A stretch of 12,940 nt of DNA from Bacillota bacterium (GCA_017861355.1 JAGFXQ010000064.1:1-12940), one strand, 5' to 3'. Numbered from the stretch's first letter, positions 5,669-12,940 are shown. The notes: a model not told the origin generated them from the sequence alone. Made by a program: numbers and translations.

Positions 5669-6834
5669 GAAATCCATTATCGAAATCAGTCGTAAATATA
5701 CAACCTTCCGGTATCCGGAAGTTCTTTGATATTGTTAGTGAGATGAAGGATGCGATTTCCCTTGGTGTTGGAGAACCGGACTTTGATACACCCTGGCATA
5801 TCCGTGAAGAGGGCATCTATTCATTGGAGAAGGGAAGAACCTTCTATACCTCCAATGCAGGTTTGAAAGAGTTGAAGGTAGAAATAAGTAATTATTTATA
5901 TCGTCGTTTTGATCTAAACTATGATTACAATAAAGAAGTTATGGTTACCGTGGGAGGCAGCGAAGCGATTGACATCGCTCTTCGTGCTATGCTTGAGCCG
6001 GGGGATGAAGTTTTAATTCCTCAGCCATGCTATGTATCTTATCATCCCTGTACAATTCTGGCCGGAGGTGTTCCGGTGGTCATTGATCTGAAAGGGGAGA
6101 ATGATTTCAAGCTAACCAGACAGGAATTAATTGATTCCATCACGGATAAGACGAAGGTATTAATTCTTGCATTTCCTAATAATCCTACCGGTGCAATCAT
6201 GGATCATGATGATCTATTAAAAATCGTGGACGTAATTATTGAGAAGGATCTCATTGTAATCTCGGATGAGATTTATTCCGAGCTTACCTATGGAAGCAAG
6301 CATGTCTCAATCGCTTCTTTCCCCGGTATGAAGGAGAGAACCATTGTAATCAATGGATTTTCCAAATCCTATGCAATGACAGGCTGGAGACTTGGCTATG
6401 CAGCAGGCCCTGCTCTGATTCTGGAACAAATGATAAAGATTCATCAGTTTGCAATCATGTGTGCTCCGACTACCAGCCAGTATGCCGGTGTAGAAGCACT
6501 GAAGAGCGGCGATCCGGATGTCGAAATGATGAGGGATGCTTATGATAAGCGACGCAGATTCGTGGTACATTCTCTTCGCAAGATGGGATTGGAGTGCTTT
6601 GAACCATATGGTGCATTTTATGTATTTCCCTGTATCAAAGGACTTAATATGACCGCGGATGAATTTGCAACAAAGCTTCTTCAGGAAGAGAAGGTTGCTG
6701 TAGTTCCGGGTACTGCTTTTGGCGATTGCGGTGAAGGTTATTTGAGAATTTCGTATGCTTATTCTATGGATAATCTTAAAATCGCCTTGGAAAGAATGCA
6801 GAATTTCGTTGATAGGCACAGATCTGAGAAATAA
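5665..6834 (+). CDS. PLP-dependent class I/II aminotransferase
   Basis: This 389-aa fold-type I aminotransferase of the aspartate/aromatic/alanine (subgroup I-gamma) type transfers an amino group between an amino acid and a 2-oxo acid in the cytoplasm. Visible active-site elements are GVGEPDFDTP (34-43), YTSNAGLKELK (61-71), PNNPTG (171-176), SDEIYSELTYG (200-210, with the PLP-pyridine Asp201 and Tyr204), and SKSYAMTGWRLGY with Schiff-base Lys234. Arg361 in YLRISYA is the substrate carboxylate ligand. The start is TTG at 5665, which shares bases with the TGA of the Lrp gene (TTGA overlap). This implies translational coupling, with GAAAGGA 13 nt upstream as a loose SD. Substrate specificity (alanine, aspartate or aromatic) cannot be decided. 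The adjacent Lrp gene suggests amino-acid-responsive control. Confidence 0.93.
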   Translation: MRNPLSKSVVNIQPSGIRKFFDIVSEMKDAISLGVGEPDFDTPWHIREEGIYSLEKGRTFYTSNAGLKELKVEISNYLYRRFDLNYDYNKEVMVTVGGSEAIDIALRAMLEPGDEVLIPQPCYVSYHPCTILAGGVPVVIDLKGENDFKLTRQELIDSITDKTKVLILAFPNNPTGAIMDHDDLLKIVDVIIEKDLIVISDEIYSELTYGSKHVSIASFPGMKERTIVINGFSKSYAMTGWRLGYAAGPALILEQMIKIHQFAIMCAPTTSQYAGVEALKSGDPDVEMMRDAYDKRRRFVVHSLRKMGLECFEPYGAFYVFPCIKGLNMTADEFATKLLQEEKVAVVPGTAFGDCGEGYLRISYAYSMDNLKIALERMQNFVDRHRSEK

Positions 6835-6847
6835 TTCATGTATCCTG

Positions 6848-6877
6848 TTGAAAAATGTATATAACCTGTGTTACAAT
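6848..6877 (+). promoter_or_regulatory. Sigma-A promoter with extended -10 for cheX
   Basis: TTGAAA (6848-6853), an 18-nt spacer and TACAAT (6872-6877) are preceded by TGT, giving an extended -10 element. Transcription would start near 6884, a leader of only about 22 nt. It lies just after the aminotransferase stop, so cheX can be expressed independently. Confidence 0.6.
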
Positions 6878-6892
6878 ATTATTATGATACTT

Positions 6893-6903
6893 AGGAGGTG
6901 ATC
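6893..6903 (+). promoter_or_regulatory. Unusually complete Shine-Dalgarno of cheX
   Basis: AGGAGGTGATC is an 11-base uninterrupted complement to the 3' end of 16S rRNA, with AGGAGG ending 7 nt before the ATG at 6906. This is much longer than the sites of its neighbours. Confidence 0.8.
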
Positions 6904-6905
6904 GA

Positions 6906-7376
6906 ATGGCCAACGTAAATGCGGACCACATTAATCCATTCTTAATGGCATCAACGAAGATACTCAAGGAGATGTGCTTCATCGATGCTAAGGTTGGTAA
7001 ACCCTACATTAAGAATCCAGCCTTCTTTGACAATACACTGCTTATTTTAATCGGATTTACAGGTGAAATGAGAGGACAGGCAATGATAGCTTTCGAAAAT
7101 TCTGTTGCTTGCGATATTGCGTCGAAGATGATTATGATGCCAATTACAGAAATGGACGAATTGGCTAAGAGTGCGATTAGTGAACTTGGTAATATGATAA
7201 TGGGTAATACAGCGACAATATTCTCTACAAAGGGTATTGGTATTGATATTACACCACCCACAGTTGGCAACGGTACAATGACATTTAGTGCGACCTATGC
7301 ACACAATATCTGTGTTCCGCTAGAATATGAAGATAATAAAAAGGTTGAGATACATATAGCGATTAAAGGTGATTAA
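6906..7376 (+). CDS. cheX: CheX-type chemotaxis phosphatase (CheC/CheX family)
   Basis: CheX dephosphorylates CheY-P and acts as a dimer in the cytoplasm. This 156-aa protein has the family's single phosphatase motif, SAISELGNMIMGN, with the catalytic E-x2-N pair at Glu93 and Asn96. It is preceded by the IGFTGEMRGQAMIAF beta-hairpin and followed by a C-terminal sheet ending in VEIHIAIKGD. CheC proteins carry two such motifs. Only one is seen here and the length fits CheX. No other chemotaxis or flagellar gene is in the window, so its CheY partner must be encoded elsewhere, or the protein may act on another receiver domain. It has its own promoter, a very strong SD and an overlapping terminator, and looks monocistronic. 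Confidence 0.87.
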   Translation: MANVNADHINPFLMASTKILKEMCFIDAKVGKPYIKNPAFFDNTLLILIGFTGEMRGQAMIAFENSVACDIASKMIMMPITEMDELAKSAISELGNMIMGNTATIFSTKGIGIDITPPTVGNGTMTFSATYAHNICVPLEYEDNKKVEIHIAIKGD

Positions 7377-7390
7377 TTCACCTTTTTCTT
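7365..7390 (+). terminator. Intrinsic terminator overlapping the cheX stop codon
   Basis: AAAGGTGA (7365-7372) pairs perfectly with TCACCTTT (7378-7385) around a 5-nt loop that contains the TAA stop. A TTTTTCTT tract runs from 7383 to 7390. The last codons of cheX thus form the left arm. Confidence 0.7.
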
Positions 7391-7421
7391 AATTGAAATG
7401 GTATCTCAATTCCAATAAATT
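7391..7421 (+). promoter_or_regulatory. Candidate trmL promoter carrying an imperfect palindrome
   Basis: TTGAAA (7393-7398), 17 nt and TAAATT (7416-7421) give a plausible promoter directly after the cheX terminator. A 21-bp palindrome (7391-7411; AATTGA and TCAATT outer arms, AT/AT inner pairs, one mismatch, centre 7401) covers the -35 and most of the spacer, as an operator would. Confidence 0.4.
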
Positions 7422-7444
7422 AATCATTATATGACAAACCAAAC

Positions 7445-7477
7445 TTGAGGAAAGACGGCAGCGCTGTCTTTCCTTAA
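7445..7477 (+). other. Stable 12-bp hairpin in the trmL leader
   Basis: TTGAGGAAAGAC (7445-7456) pairs with GTCTTTCCTTAA (7466-7477) with one G-U pair, around a 9-nt loop ggcagcgct. No clean T-run follows (TCTGTTCTTT), so it is a poor intrinsic terminator. The GCTGT at 7463-7467 can also pair with ACAGC at 7488-7492, which would partly compete with the stem. It may be an mRNA-stability or leader element. Confidence 0.45.
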
Positions 7478-7533
7478 TCTGTTCTTTACAGCTGTGCCAC
7501 AAAGCAGTATTTAATGAAATGAGGACACACAAA

Positions 7534-8031
7534 ATGAATATTGTATTATTAGAGCCGGAGATTCCGGCAAACACCGGGAACATTGGCAGAACCTGCGTCG
7601 CTACGGGAACCAGACTACATCTGATTGAGCCTTTGGGCTTTCGCCTTGATGAGAAGGAAATACGACGTGCCGGACTTGATTATTGGAAGGACCTAGATGT
7701 TACCGTTTATAAGAACTACCAGGAGTTTCTGGAAATGAACCCGAATGCGAAGGTCTTTATGGCAACGACAAAGGCGCAACATTCCTATACTCAGGTAGAA
7801 TATGACCCGGATTGCTATATTATGTTCGGAAAGGAAAGTGCTGGGATCCCGGAGGAGCTACTACTAAAGAACAAGCAGAATACCATCCGTATTCCGATGG
7901 TAGGAGATATACGATCATTGAATCTGGGGAATTCGGTAGCAATTATTCTATATGAGGCATTGCGACAGAATAATTTTGAGGGAATGCGTATGGAAGGGCA
8001 GCTTCATCGTCATAGCTGGGACGAAGCCTAG
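7534..8031 (+). CDS. trmL: tRNA (cytidine/uridine-34-2'-O)-methyltransferase, SPOUT family
   Basis: TrmL (YibK/CspR type) 2'-O-methylates the wobble nucleotide of tRNA-Leu isoacceptors using S-adenosylmethionine, forming a homodimer with the deep-trefoil SPOUT knot. The 165-aa product has the three family motifs. These are PANTGNIGRTC (11-21), FGKESAGIPEELL (98-110), and IPMVGDIRSLNLGNSVAI (120-137), which is followed by YEALRQ. The frame is open from ATG 7519, but I choose 7534 because MNIVLLEPEIPANTGN is the typical family N-terminus and GAGGA (7521-7525) then lies 8 nt upstream. The family length of about 155-160 aa agrees. It is preceded by its own candidate promoter and a structured leader, and converges with the kinase gene. 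Confidence 0.93.
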   Translation: MNIVLLEPEIPANTGNIGRTCVATGTRLHLIEPLGFRLDEKEIRRAGLDYWKDLDVTVYKNYQEFLEMNPNAKVFMATTKAQHSYTQVEYDPDCYIMFGKESAGIPEELLLKNKQNTIRIPMVGDIRSLNLGNSVAIILYEALRQNNFEGMRMEGQLHRHSWDEA

Positions 8032-8033
8032 GA

Positions 8034-8049
8034 GCGAAGGCTGCTTCGC
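8034..8049. repeat. Small hairpin after trmL
   Basis: GCGAAG (8034-8039) and CTTCGC (8044-8049) pair around a 4-nt loop. Neither strand has a following T-run. The remaining bases up to the kinase stop at 8111 show only weak structure, so no confident terminator is seen between the convergent trmL and kinase genes. Confidence 0.4.
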
Positions 8050-8110
8050 AGAAAATGTGTAAGTTCATAAGGAAAGAGCAAAGTTCTGCTTTATGCGAAA
8101 AGGTCTTCGA

Positions 8111-9520
8111 TTATTCAGAAGCCTTGGTTAAGGAAAAGATGAATTCTGTTCCTACACCTTCGGTACTGATTACGTTGATATTCTCATTGTGTGCCTGGAT
8201 GATTTCCTTTGTTATGGATAGTCCTAGGCCGGTACCTTTCTTGTCTTTCCCTCGGGAGACATCGGTTTTATAGAAACGCTCCCAGATTTTCTTGATGGAA
8301 TCCTTCGGAATACCGATACCATAATCCTTCACAGAGACAAAGACTTTCTCTCCTTTTTCTTCGGTACTCACTTTGATTTGTGAATTGTTATGGCTGAACT
8401 TGATTGCATTATCAATCAGATTATAAAGCACCTGTTGAATCTTGCCCATATCTGCTTCCACTATGGTTTGCTTGGAGGAAAAGACAAGATTTAAGGTGAT
8501 CTTCTTCTCTCTGCAGGTACCTTCGAAGGTCTCTGCAGTTCTTTTTATAATGTTATTTATATCAAAGGTTGCAATATCCAGAAAAGTTCCATTATTCTCA
8601 AAGCTGTTAAGCTCTAATAAGCCGGAGGTCAGTTTCGTCAACCGCTCTGTTTCGAATAAGATGATGTTCAGATATTTATCCTGCATCTCATGAGGGATAG
8701 TACCATCCATAATGGCGGCGGCATACCCTTTGATGGAGGTGAGGGGAGAGCGGAAATCATGGGAGATATTCGCCACGAATTTCTTCTGATAATCATCTAA
8801 TTTACTTAATTCGCTGGCCATATAGGAGACGGCAGCACCAAGGTCTCGATATTCACTCAGACCCTTTAGTACCAGAGCATAGTTGTAATTACCGGATGAA
8901 TACGCTTTCGCTGCTTTCATCAGATTCTTTAGAGGAACAGCTGTGATATTGTAAATGTAGACAAAGAGCAGGAAGAGCATTGGTAAAAATACCAGGAAGC
9001 AGATATTGATGACATCCAGATAATCATTGGTTTCATCGGTGATTCCCTGCTGTGGCGTATGCAGAAGGATGTATCCCCGAACCTTATAATTATAATTGAT
9101 TTTATGAGTCAGGCTTAACATCGGTTCAAAAAAGATATCATCATAAGATACATTTTTGGTAAAGGTGTTATCTAACAAAGAAGGATCAATATCATAGATA
9201 CTCTTGCCTTTGGCATTCCTGGAGTAAGCGGAATCAGCTATGATAATTCCGGCATAATTGACGATCCATACCCGAATCCCTAAGAAGGTATCAATGGATT
9301 TTAGCTGAATGTTCAGGTTGTCCAAAGACATCTTATCATCATAGAAATTATTCATATATTCGGAGGAGATCAACTTGGCTTCATCCATTAGTTGATCCTT
9401 CTTATCCTCTGTCAAACGTCGTTCCAGCAGTTGCATACCATATGTATTCAGAAGCAGAAAAAACATAATTCCTGCGATGAGAAAACAGATAACTAATCTT
9501 GACCAAATCGTTTTCTTCAT
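8111..9520 (-). CDS. HAMP-containing sensor histidine kinase
   Basis: This 469-aa membrane sensor autophosphorylates on His and passes phosphate to the adjacent OmpR-type regulator. TM1 lies at about 9-28 and is followed by an extracytoplasmic sensor region at about 29-168. That region includes RVWIVNYAGIIIADS (83-97), which has the look of a PAS/Cache-like sheet. TM2 is at about 169-192 and a HAMP linker at about 193-245. The HisKA dimerisation domain has phosphoacceptor His254 in FVANISHDFRSPLTSIKGY. The HATPase domain has an N-box NLIDNAIKFS (367-376), a G1 box DYGIGIP (399-405), an F-box ERFYKTD and a G2 box GTGLGLS (429-435). All catalytic residues are intact. The SD GAGGG lies 6 nt before the ATG, 20 bp after the regulator stop. 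The signal it senses is unknown. Confidence 0.94.
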   Translation of the reverse strand: MKKTIWSRLVICFLIAGIMFFLLLNTYGMQLLERRLTEDKKDQLMDEAKLISSEYMNNFYDDKMSLDNLNIQLKSIDTFLGIRVWIVNYAGIIIADSAYSRNAKGKSIYDIDPSLLDNTFTKNVSYDDIFFEPMLSLTHKINYNYKVRGYILLHTPQQGITDETNDYLDVINICFLVFLPMLFLLFVYIYNITAVPLKNLMKAAKAYSSGNYNYALVLKGLSEYRDLGAAVSYMASELSKLDDYQKKFVANISHDFRSPLTSIKGYAAAIMDGTIPHEMQDKYLNIILFETERLTKLTSGLLELNSFENNGTFLDIATFDINNIIKRTAETFEGTCREKKITLNLVFSSKQTIVEADMGKIQQVLYNLIDNAIKFSHNNSQIKVSTEEKGEKVFVSVKDYGIGIPKDSIKKIWERFYKTDVSRGKDKKGTGLGLSITKEIIQAHNENINVISTEGVGTEFIFSLTKASE

Positions 9521-9540
9521 GATATGCCCTCGCCTTCCGA

Positions 9541-10269
9541 TTATTTTTTAACACCCTTCACTTCAAACTTATATCCGATTCCCCAGACTGTTCCGAGACT
9601 CCAGTCATTATGATCCTTGATCTTCTCACGTAAACGCTTAATATGGACATCCACAGTTCGCGTGTCACCGTAATATTCATAGCCCCAGATGTGATCCAAA
9701 AGCTGCTCCCTGGTGAATACCTGATTCGGATGGGAGGCGAGAAAATATAACAGTTCCAGTTCCTTCGGGGGCATCTCGATGTTCTCCCCCAGATATTGAA
9801 CGGAATAATTACTGAGATTGATCATCAGATCCGTATAGGCTACATAGTCACCGGTAGGGACAGGGATTGCCGGTATGTCCTCGGTTTCTTCCTTGCCCGG
9901 ATGAAAACGCCTGAGTACTGCACGGACCCTGGCAACTAATTCTTTGGAATCGAAAGGTTTAATCACATAATCATCTGCACCCAGCTCCAGGCCTAATACC
10001 TTATCAAAGATCTCACCTTTGGCTGATAGCATGATAATCGGTGCCTTTGATGTTTTGCGGATCTCTCTGCAGACCTCATAACCATCAATACCAGGAAGCA
10101 TCAGATCGAGAAGCACAAGATTGGGCTGGTAAGAAGCAAATTCACGGATAGCAGCCTCCCCGTCGTTCACAATCAGCGTATCATAGCATTCCTTGGTCAG
10201 ATATAACGAGATGAGCTCTGCGATGTTGACATCATCATCTACGATCAGTATTTTTTGCTTGGCTATCAT
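9541..10269 (-). CDS. OmpR/PhoB family response regulator
   Basis: This is a 242-aa two-domain transcription factor. The receiver (about 5-120) has the acidic pocket DDD (11-13), phosphoacceptor Asp55 in LVLLDLMLPGIDGYE, Ser82 (switch residue) and Lys104 in VIKPFD. A Pro/Glu-rich linker (about 124-140) follows. The winged helix (about 143-236) has PPKELELLYFLASHPNQVFT, then REQLLDHIWGYEY and RTVDVHIKRLREKI, with VWGIGYKFE closing the wing. SD AAAGGAG sits 6 nt from the ATG. It is the first gene of the pair, with the kinase 20 bp downstream. The 87-bp gap to mutS2 (10270-10356) holds a perfect 10-bp palindrome TTGTATACAA (10332-10341) but no confident promoter or terminator. Target genes cannot be inferred. 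Confidence 0.95.
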   Translation of the reverse strand: MIAKQKILIVDDDVNIAELISLYLTKECYDTLIVNDGEAAIREFASYQPNLVLLDLMLPGIDGYEVCREIRKTSKAPIIMLSAKGEIFDKVLGLELGADDYVIKPFDSKELVARVRAVLRRFHPGKEETEDIPAIPVPTGDYVAYTDLMINLSNYSVQYLGENIEMPPKELELLYFLASHPNQVFTREQLLDHIWGYEYYGDTRTVDVHIKRLREKIKDHNDWSLGTVWGIGYKFEVKGVKK

Positions 10270-10331
10270 GTCAAACTCCTTTCGATTACAACGATATTAT
10301 TAGATTATTGTAGCTAAGATATTTATATCAA

Positions 10332-10341
10332 TTGTATACAA
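10332..10341. promoter_or_regulatory. Perfect palindrome upstream of the response regulator gene
   Basis: TTGTATACAA reads the same on both strands and lies 63 bp upstream of the response-regulator ATG. It could be part of a promoter or a dimer-binding site. OmpR-type regulators usually bind direct repeats, so autoregulation through it is doubtful. Confidence 0.25.
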
Positions 10342-10356
10342 GAAACAGACTCCTTC

Positions 10357-12735
10357 TTACTTGAATTCAACAATGGTAACGCCCTGATCACCTTCGCCAA
10401 AAGCTCCCAAACGGAAAGATTTCACGTAGCTCAGCTTTTTGAGGCGGGAGTGTATTGCATTTCTTAAAGCTCCGGTGCCTCGGCCATGGATGACGGTTAC
10501 CTGAGGAAGATGCGCAAGGTAAGCATCATCCAGATATTTATCCAGATCGGAGAGAGCCTGGTCCACTGTCTTCCCGATCAGATTGATGTCGGGATGAATG
10601 GAAGCGGACTTAGACATCTTGATCTTACCGCTTTGGGTTTTACTGTATTCGGGTGCGGTTATAATCTCCTCATCCAATAACTCAATATCCTTAATATTAA
10701 CCAAAGAACGCAGGATCCCCATCTGAACAAAGAGATCTCCCTTGGCATTCGGCAGAGTACTGATGGTACCCTTCAGATTTAGGCTGATTACGTTGACACT
10801 GTCACCGACTCTGAGGCTCTTAGCGGAAGCAGCTTTAGCAGGCTTTTGTTTATTCTTCAGCAGATTCTTCTCGCTGTCACTCAAACGTTCGCGAAGGGTA
10901 TTACGTTCATTCTCCATATCCTTGATGCTGCCGCCTTCTTGAAGCCATTTGTTATAACGGCGGATGCTTTGGTCAGCGAAATCCTTGGCCTCCTGTAAGA
11001 CAGAGGCAGCCTGCTCCTTGGCTTCTTTTAACAATCGGTCACGGCTTGCATCCAGAGATTCGTTCTTCTTGGAAAGGTTTCTTTTTAACTGTTCGATTTC
11101 CTCTTTATATCTTGATATCTCGGATTGTTCTTTCTCAATGGTAACACGGTTTGCTTCCAGATCACTAATGAGATCCTCGAAGCTTTTCTCCTGATGTCCA
11201 ATTCGTTCCTTGGCATCCTCGATGATATAATCCGGAAGGCCTAGCTTAGAAGAGATTGCAAAAGCATTACTCTTACCGGGGATACCGATCAATAGGCGAT
11301 AAGTAGGGCGAAGTGTCTCAACATCAAATTCACAGCTGGCATTTGTTACACCTTCGGTAGATAAAGCATAAATCTTGAGTTCGCTATAATGAGTGGTAGC
11401 CATCGCGCGAATATTTCTCCGATGAAGTGACGAAAGAATGGACATCGCTAAGGCAGCGCCCTCGGTCGGGTCCGTTCCGGCTCCTAATTCGTCGAATAGT
11501 ACAAGGGAGTTGATGTCGGCCTTATCGAGTATCTTTACGATGTTTGTCATGTGAGAAGAGAAGGTGGAGAGACTCTGCTCAATACTCTGTTCGTCGCCGA
11601 TATCGGCATATACCTCTTCGAAGACAGCTAGCTCAGAACCATCAAAAGCTGGAATGTGGAGTCCTGCTTGTCCCATTAAGGTAAGCAGTCCAACGGTCTT
11701 CAGTGTGACGGTTTTACCACCGGTGTTCGGTCCGGTGATAATCAGCATAGAGAAATCCTTGCCCAACATGATATCAATCGGAACAACCTTCTTGGCATCA
11801 ATTAAAGGATGACGTCCTTTCTTGATACTAAGGCGCCCATCTTTATTAAATGTAGGCTCAGAACCCTTCATCTGCTTAGATAAGGAGGCTCTGGCAAAGA
11901 TAAAGTCAAGCTCGGATAAGGTTGTGAAATTATATTCCAGACTCTCGCAGTATTCCGCTGCCTGATTACTCAGCTCGGCAAGTACCTTCTCAATTTCTTC
12001 CTGCTCCCGAATAGCAAGCTCCTTGAGTTCATTATTCAGACGAACAATAGCAATTGGTTCGATGAACAGGGTCGAGCCGGTAGAGGATTGGTCGTGTATC
12101 ATTCCCTGGAACTGATTCTTGTATTCGGAACGGATGGGGAGGCAGTATCTGCCGTTACGCATCGTTATAATATTCTCCTGCAACATGGTTCTGGAGGAGT
12201 TCAGGATGGAGCCTAATTCACTGTGTATCTTATCATTAGCACTCTTAATTGAGCGACGGACACTCTTCAAACCGGAGCTGGCATCATCTGCAATCTCCTC
12301 CTCCGAGATGATACAACGTTTAATCTCGTTGTTCAAGGTAGTAAGAGGCTCCAGATTAGCGAAGAACTCGGACAAGGAGTCTTCGGTCATGCTATCACTG
12401 TCTTTCCCTGTGTAACCGCCATAGGCTTTGACACGCAGAGTTGCATCCAGATCAGAGCTAATATGAAGGAGTTCGGCAGCATTTAAGGAGGAGCCGACCT
12501 TTAATCTCATAATCGAGGGGCGGATATCATGAATCCCACCAAAGGATACGCTGCCTTTCCGTAATAACCTGGATAAACCATCGGTGGTCTGCCCCTGAAG
12601 CTTCTGAATTAAATTTAAGTCATAGAGTGGAAGCAGATGGGCACATAGATCTCTGCCATAACCGGTTCCTGCCAGATTGCATAATTTATCGATAATTTTA
12701 TTGTATTCCAAAGTTCTTAGTGCTTTGTCATTCAT
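10357..12735 (-). CDS. mutS2: MutS2: ATPase with Smr domain
   Basis: This 792-aa MutS2 protein acts in the cytoplasm. The family has been linked to suppression of recombination and, in Bacillus (also called RqcU), to rescue of collided ribosomes. The N-terminal core and lever region (1-320) includes SSTGSTLFIEP (217-227). The ABC-type ATPase has Walker A GPNTGGKT (335-342), QSLSTFSSHM (387-396), Walker B LVLFDELGAGTDPTEGA (411-427) and the TTHYSELK switch (447-454). A long charged coiled coil follows (about 514-630), then a KOW-like beta segment (about 641-685), then the Smr domain (about 716-792) with HGRGTGALR (750-758). The Smr LDLR nuclease motif reads INLI here. The ATG follows AGAAAGG with a long 11-nt spacing. 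Domain order and length are normal for MutS2, with no truncation. The two-component genes lie downstream on the same strand. Confidence 0.96.
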   Translation of the reverse strand: MNDKALRTLEYNKIIDKLCNLAGTGYGRDLCAHLLPLYDLNLIQKLQGQTTDGLSRLLRKGSVSFGGIHDIRPSIMRLKVGSSLNAAELLHISSDLDATLRVKAYGGYTGKDSDSMTEDSLSEFFANLEPLTTLNNEIKRCIISEEEIADDASSGLKSVRRSIKSANDKIHSELGSILNSSRTMLQENIITMRNGRYCLPIRSEYKNQFQGMIHDQSSTGSTLFIEPIAIVRLNNELKELAIREQEEIEKVLAELSNQAAEYCESLEYNFTTLSELDFIFARASLSKQMKGSEPTFNKDGRLSIKKGRHPLIDAKKVVPIDIMLGKDFSMLIITGPNTGGKTVTLKTVGLLTLMGQAGLHIPAFDGSELAVFEEVYADIGDEQSIEQSLSTFSSHMTNIVKILDKADINSLVLFDELGAGTDPTEGAALAMSILSSLHRRNIRAMATTHYSELKIYALSTEGVTNASCEFDVETLRPTYRLLIGIPGKSNAFAISSKLGLPDYIIEDAKERIGHQEKSFEDLISDLEANRVTIEKEQSEISRYKEEIEQLKRNLSKKNESLDASRDRLLKEAKEQAASVLQEAKDFADQSIRRYNKWLQEGGSIKDMENERNTLRERLSDSEKNLLKNKQKPAKAASAKSLRVGDSVNVISLNLKGTISTLPNAKGDLFVQMGILRSLVNIKDIELLDEEIITAPEYSKTQSGKIKMSKSASIHPDINLIGKTVDQALSDLDKYLDDAYLAHLPQVTVIHGRGTGALRNAIHSRLKKLSYVKSFRLGAFGEGDQGVTIVEFK

Positions 12736-12913
12736 AATTTTATAAGCCTTTCTATGAGCAAGCCGTATTTACGGACCTTTTATGTGGTTTTTAAAGCTGA
12801 TATCTCTATTTTACCTTATGTTGTAAAAAAATAAAACAATAAAATAAGTATTTTTCATTAAACACTCTTTCTTAACAGAGGGAAGATACCAATAGTTGAT
12901 GCAAAATAGGAGG
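12736..12913. other. Upstream region of mutS2, A/T-rich
   Basis: This divergent gap contains a TAAAAT -10-like element on the minus strand (12815-12810) without a good -35 at 17 nt, A-tracts, and a small palindrome CCGTATTTACGG (12763-12774). No riboswitch or RNA gene is recognisable. Confidence 0.4.
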
Positions 12914-12940
12914 ATGAGTGTTCACATAATATTTTTGAAA
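12914..12940 (+). CDS. Possible first codons of a divergent gene (uncertain)
   Basis: AGGAGG (12908-12913) is followed directly by ATG AGT GTT CAC ATA ATA TTT TTG AAA, open to the window end. The zero spacing between SD and ATG is poor, and the real start could be the in-frame TTG at 12935 or lie elsewhere. Nine codons cannot be identified. Confidence 0.2.

Noticed and set aside
6307..6819. 170-aa minus-strand frame opposite the aminotransferase
   Set aside because: It is antisense to the conserved PLP-binding part of the enzyme and has no recognisable motif.
8055..8273. 72-aa plus-strand frame after trmL
   Set aside because: It mostly overlaps the G2 region of the histidine kinase in antisense and lacks a plausible ribosome site.
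1..12940. CRISPR arrays, tRNA/rRNA genes, insertion sequences, phage or toxin-antitoxin modules
   Set aside because: I looked for regularly spaced repeats, cloverleaf arms, transposase or integrase motifs and paired small ORFs, and found none.

Overview
The window reads as chromosomal backbone of a low-to-mid G+C anaerobic Firmicute, most likely a Lachnospiraceae-type clostridium. This is inferred from gene content (a DUF4080 radical-SAM gene next to nth, a VanW/G5 protein, a lone CheX, MutS2), strong Shine-Dalgarno sites and TTG starts. No database search was possible. I see no mobile element, CRISPR array, rRNA or tRNA, and no clear sign of horizontal transfer.

Left part (1-2515): the 3' end of a B12-binding/radical-SAM (DUF4080) gene is followed 11 bases later by nth (endonuclease III, TTG start). 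Convergent to nth is a membrane-anchored protein of unknown function (209 aa). Divergent from that, with only 43 bp between the start codons, is a 34-aa single-pass membrane protein. A 200-bp gap then carries a good candidate sigma-A promoter for the next operon.

Middle part (2516-8031), all on the plus strand: a secreted VanW/G5 cell-surface protein is followed by an AIR-synthase-like ATP-binding enzyme (17-nt spacing, probable operon). Next come an Lrp/AsnC regulator and a class I/II aminotransferase whose TTG start overlaps the regulator's stop codon. cheX has its own strong promoter and a near-perfect SD, and a hairpin terminator overlaps its stop codon. trmL (tRNA wobble 2'-O-methyltransferase) follows, after a leader with a palindrome and a strong hairpin.

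Right part (8111-12735), all on the minus strand: mutS2, then an OmpR-type response regulator, then a HAMP/HisKA sensor kinase, convergent to trmL. The regulator and kinase are separated by 20 bp and form a clear two-component pair. mutS2 lies 87 bp upstream with no visible terminator. The last 205 bp hold the mutS2 upstream region and possibly the first codons of a divergent gene.

Nothing here makes a convincing case for a new multi-gene system. The leads most worth a second look are the 34-aa and 209-aa membrane proteins facing each other across a compact divergent promoter region, the palindrome and hairpin upstream of trmL, the inverted repeat upstream of the Lrp gene, and the altered nuclease motif in the MutS2 Smr domain.
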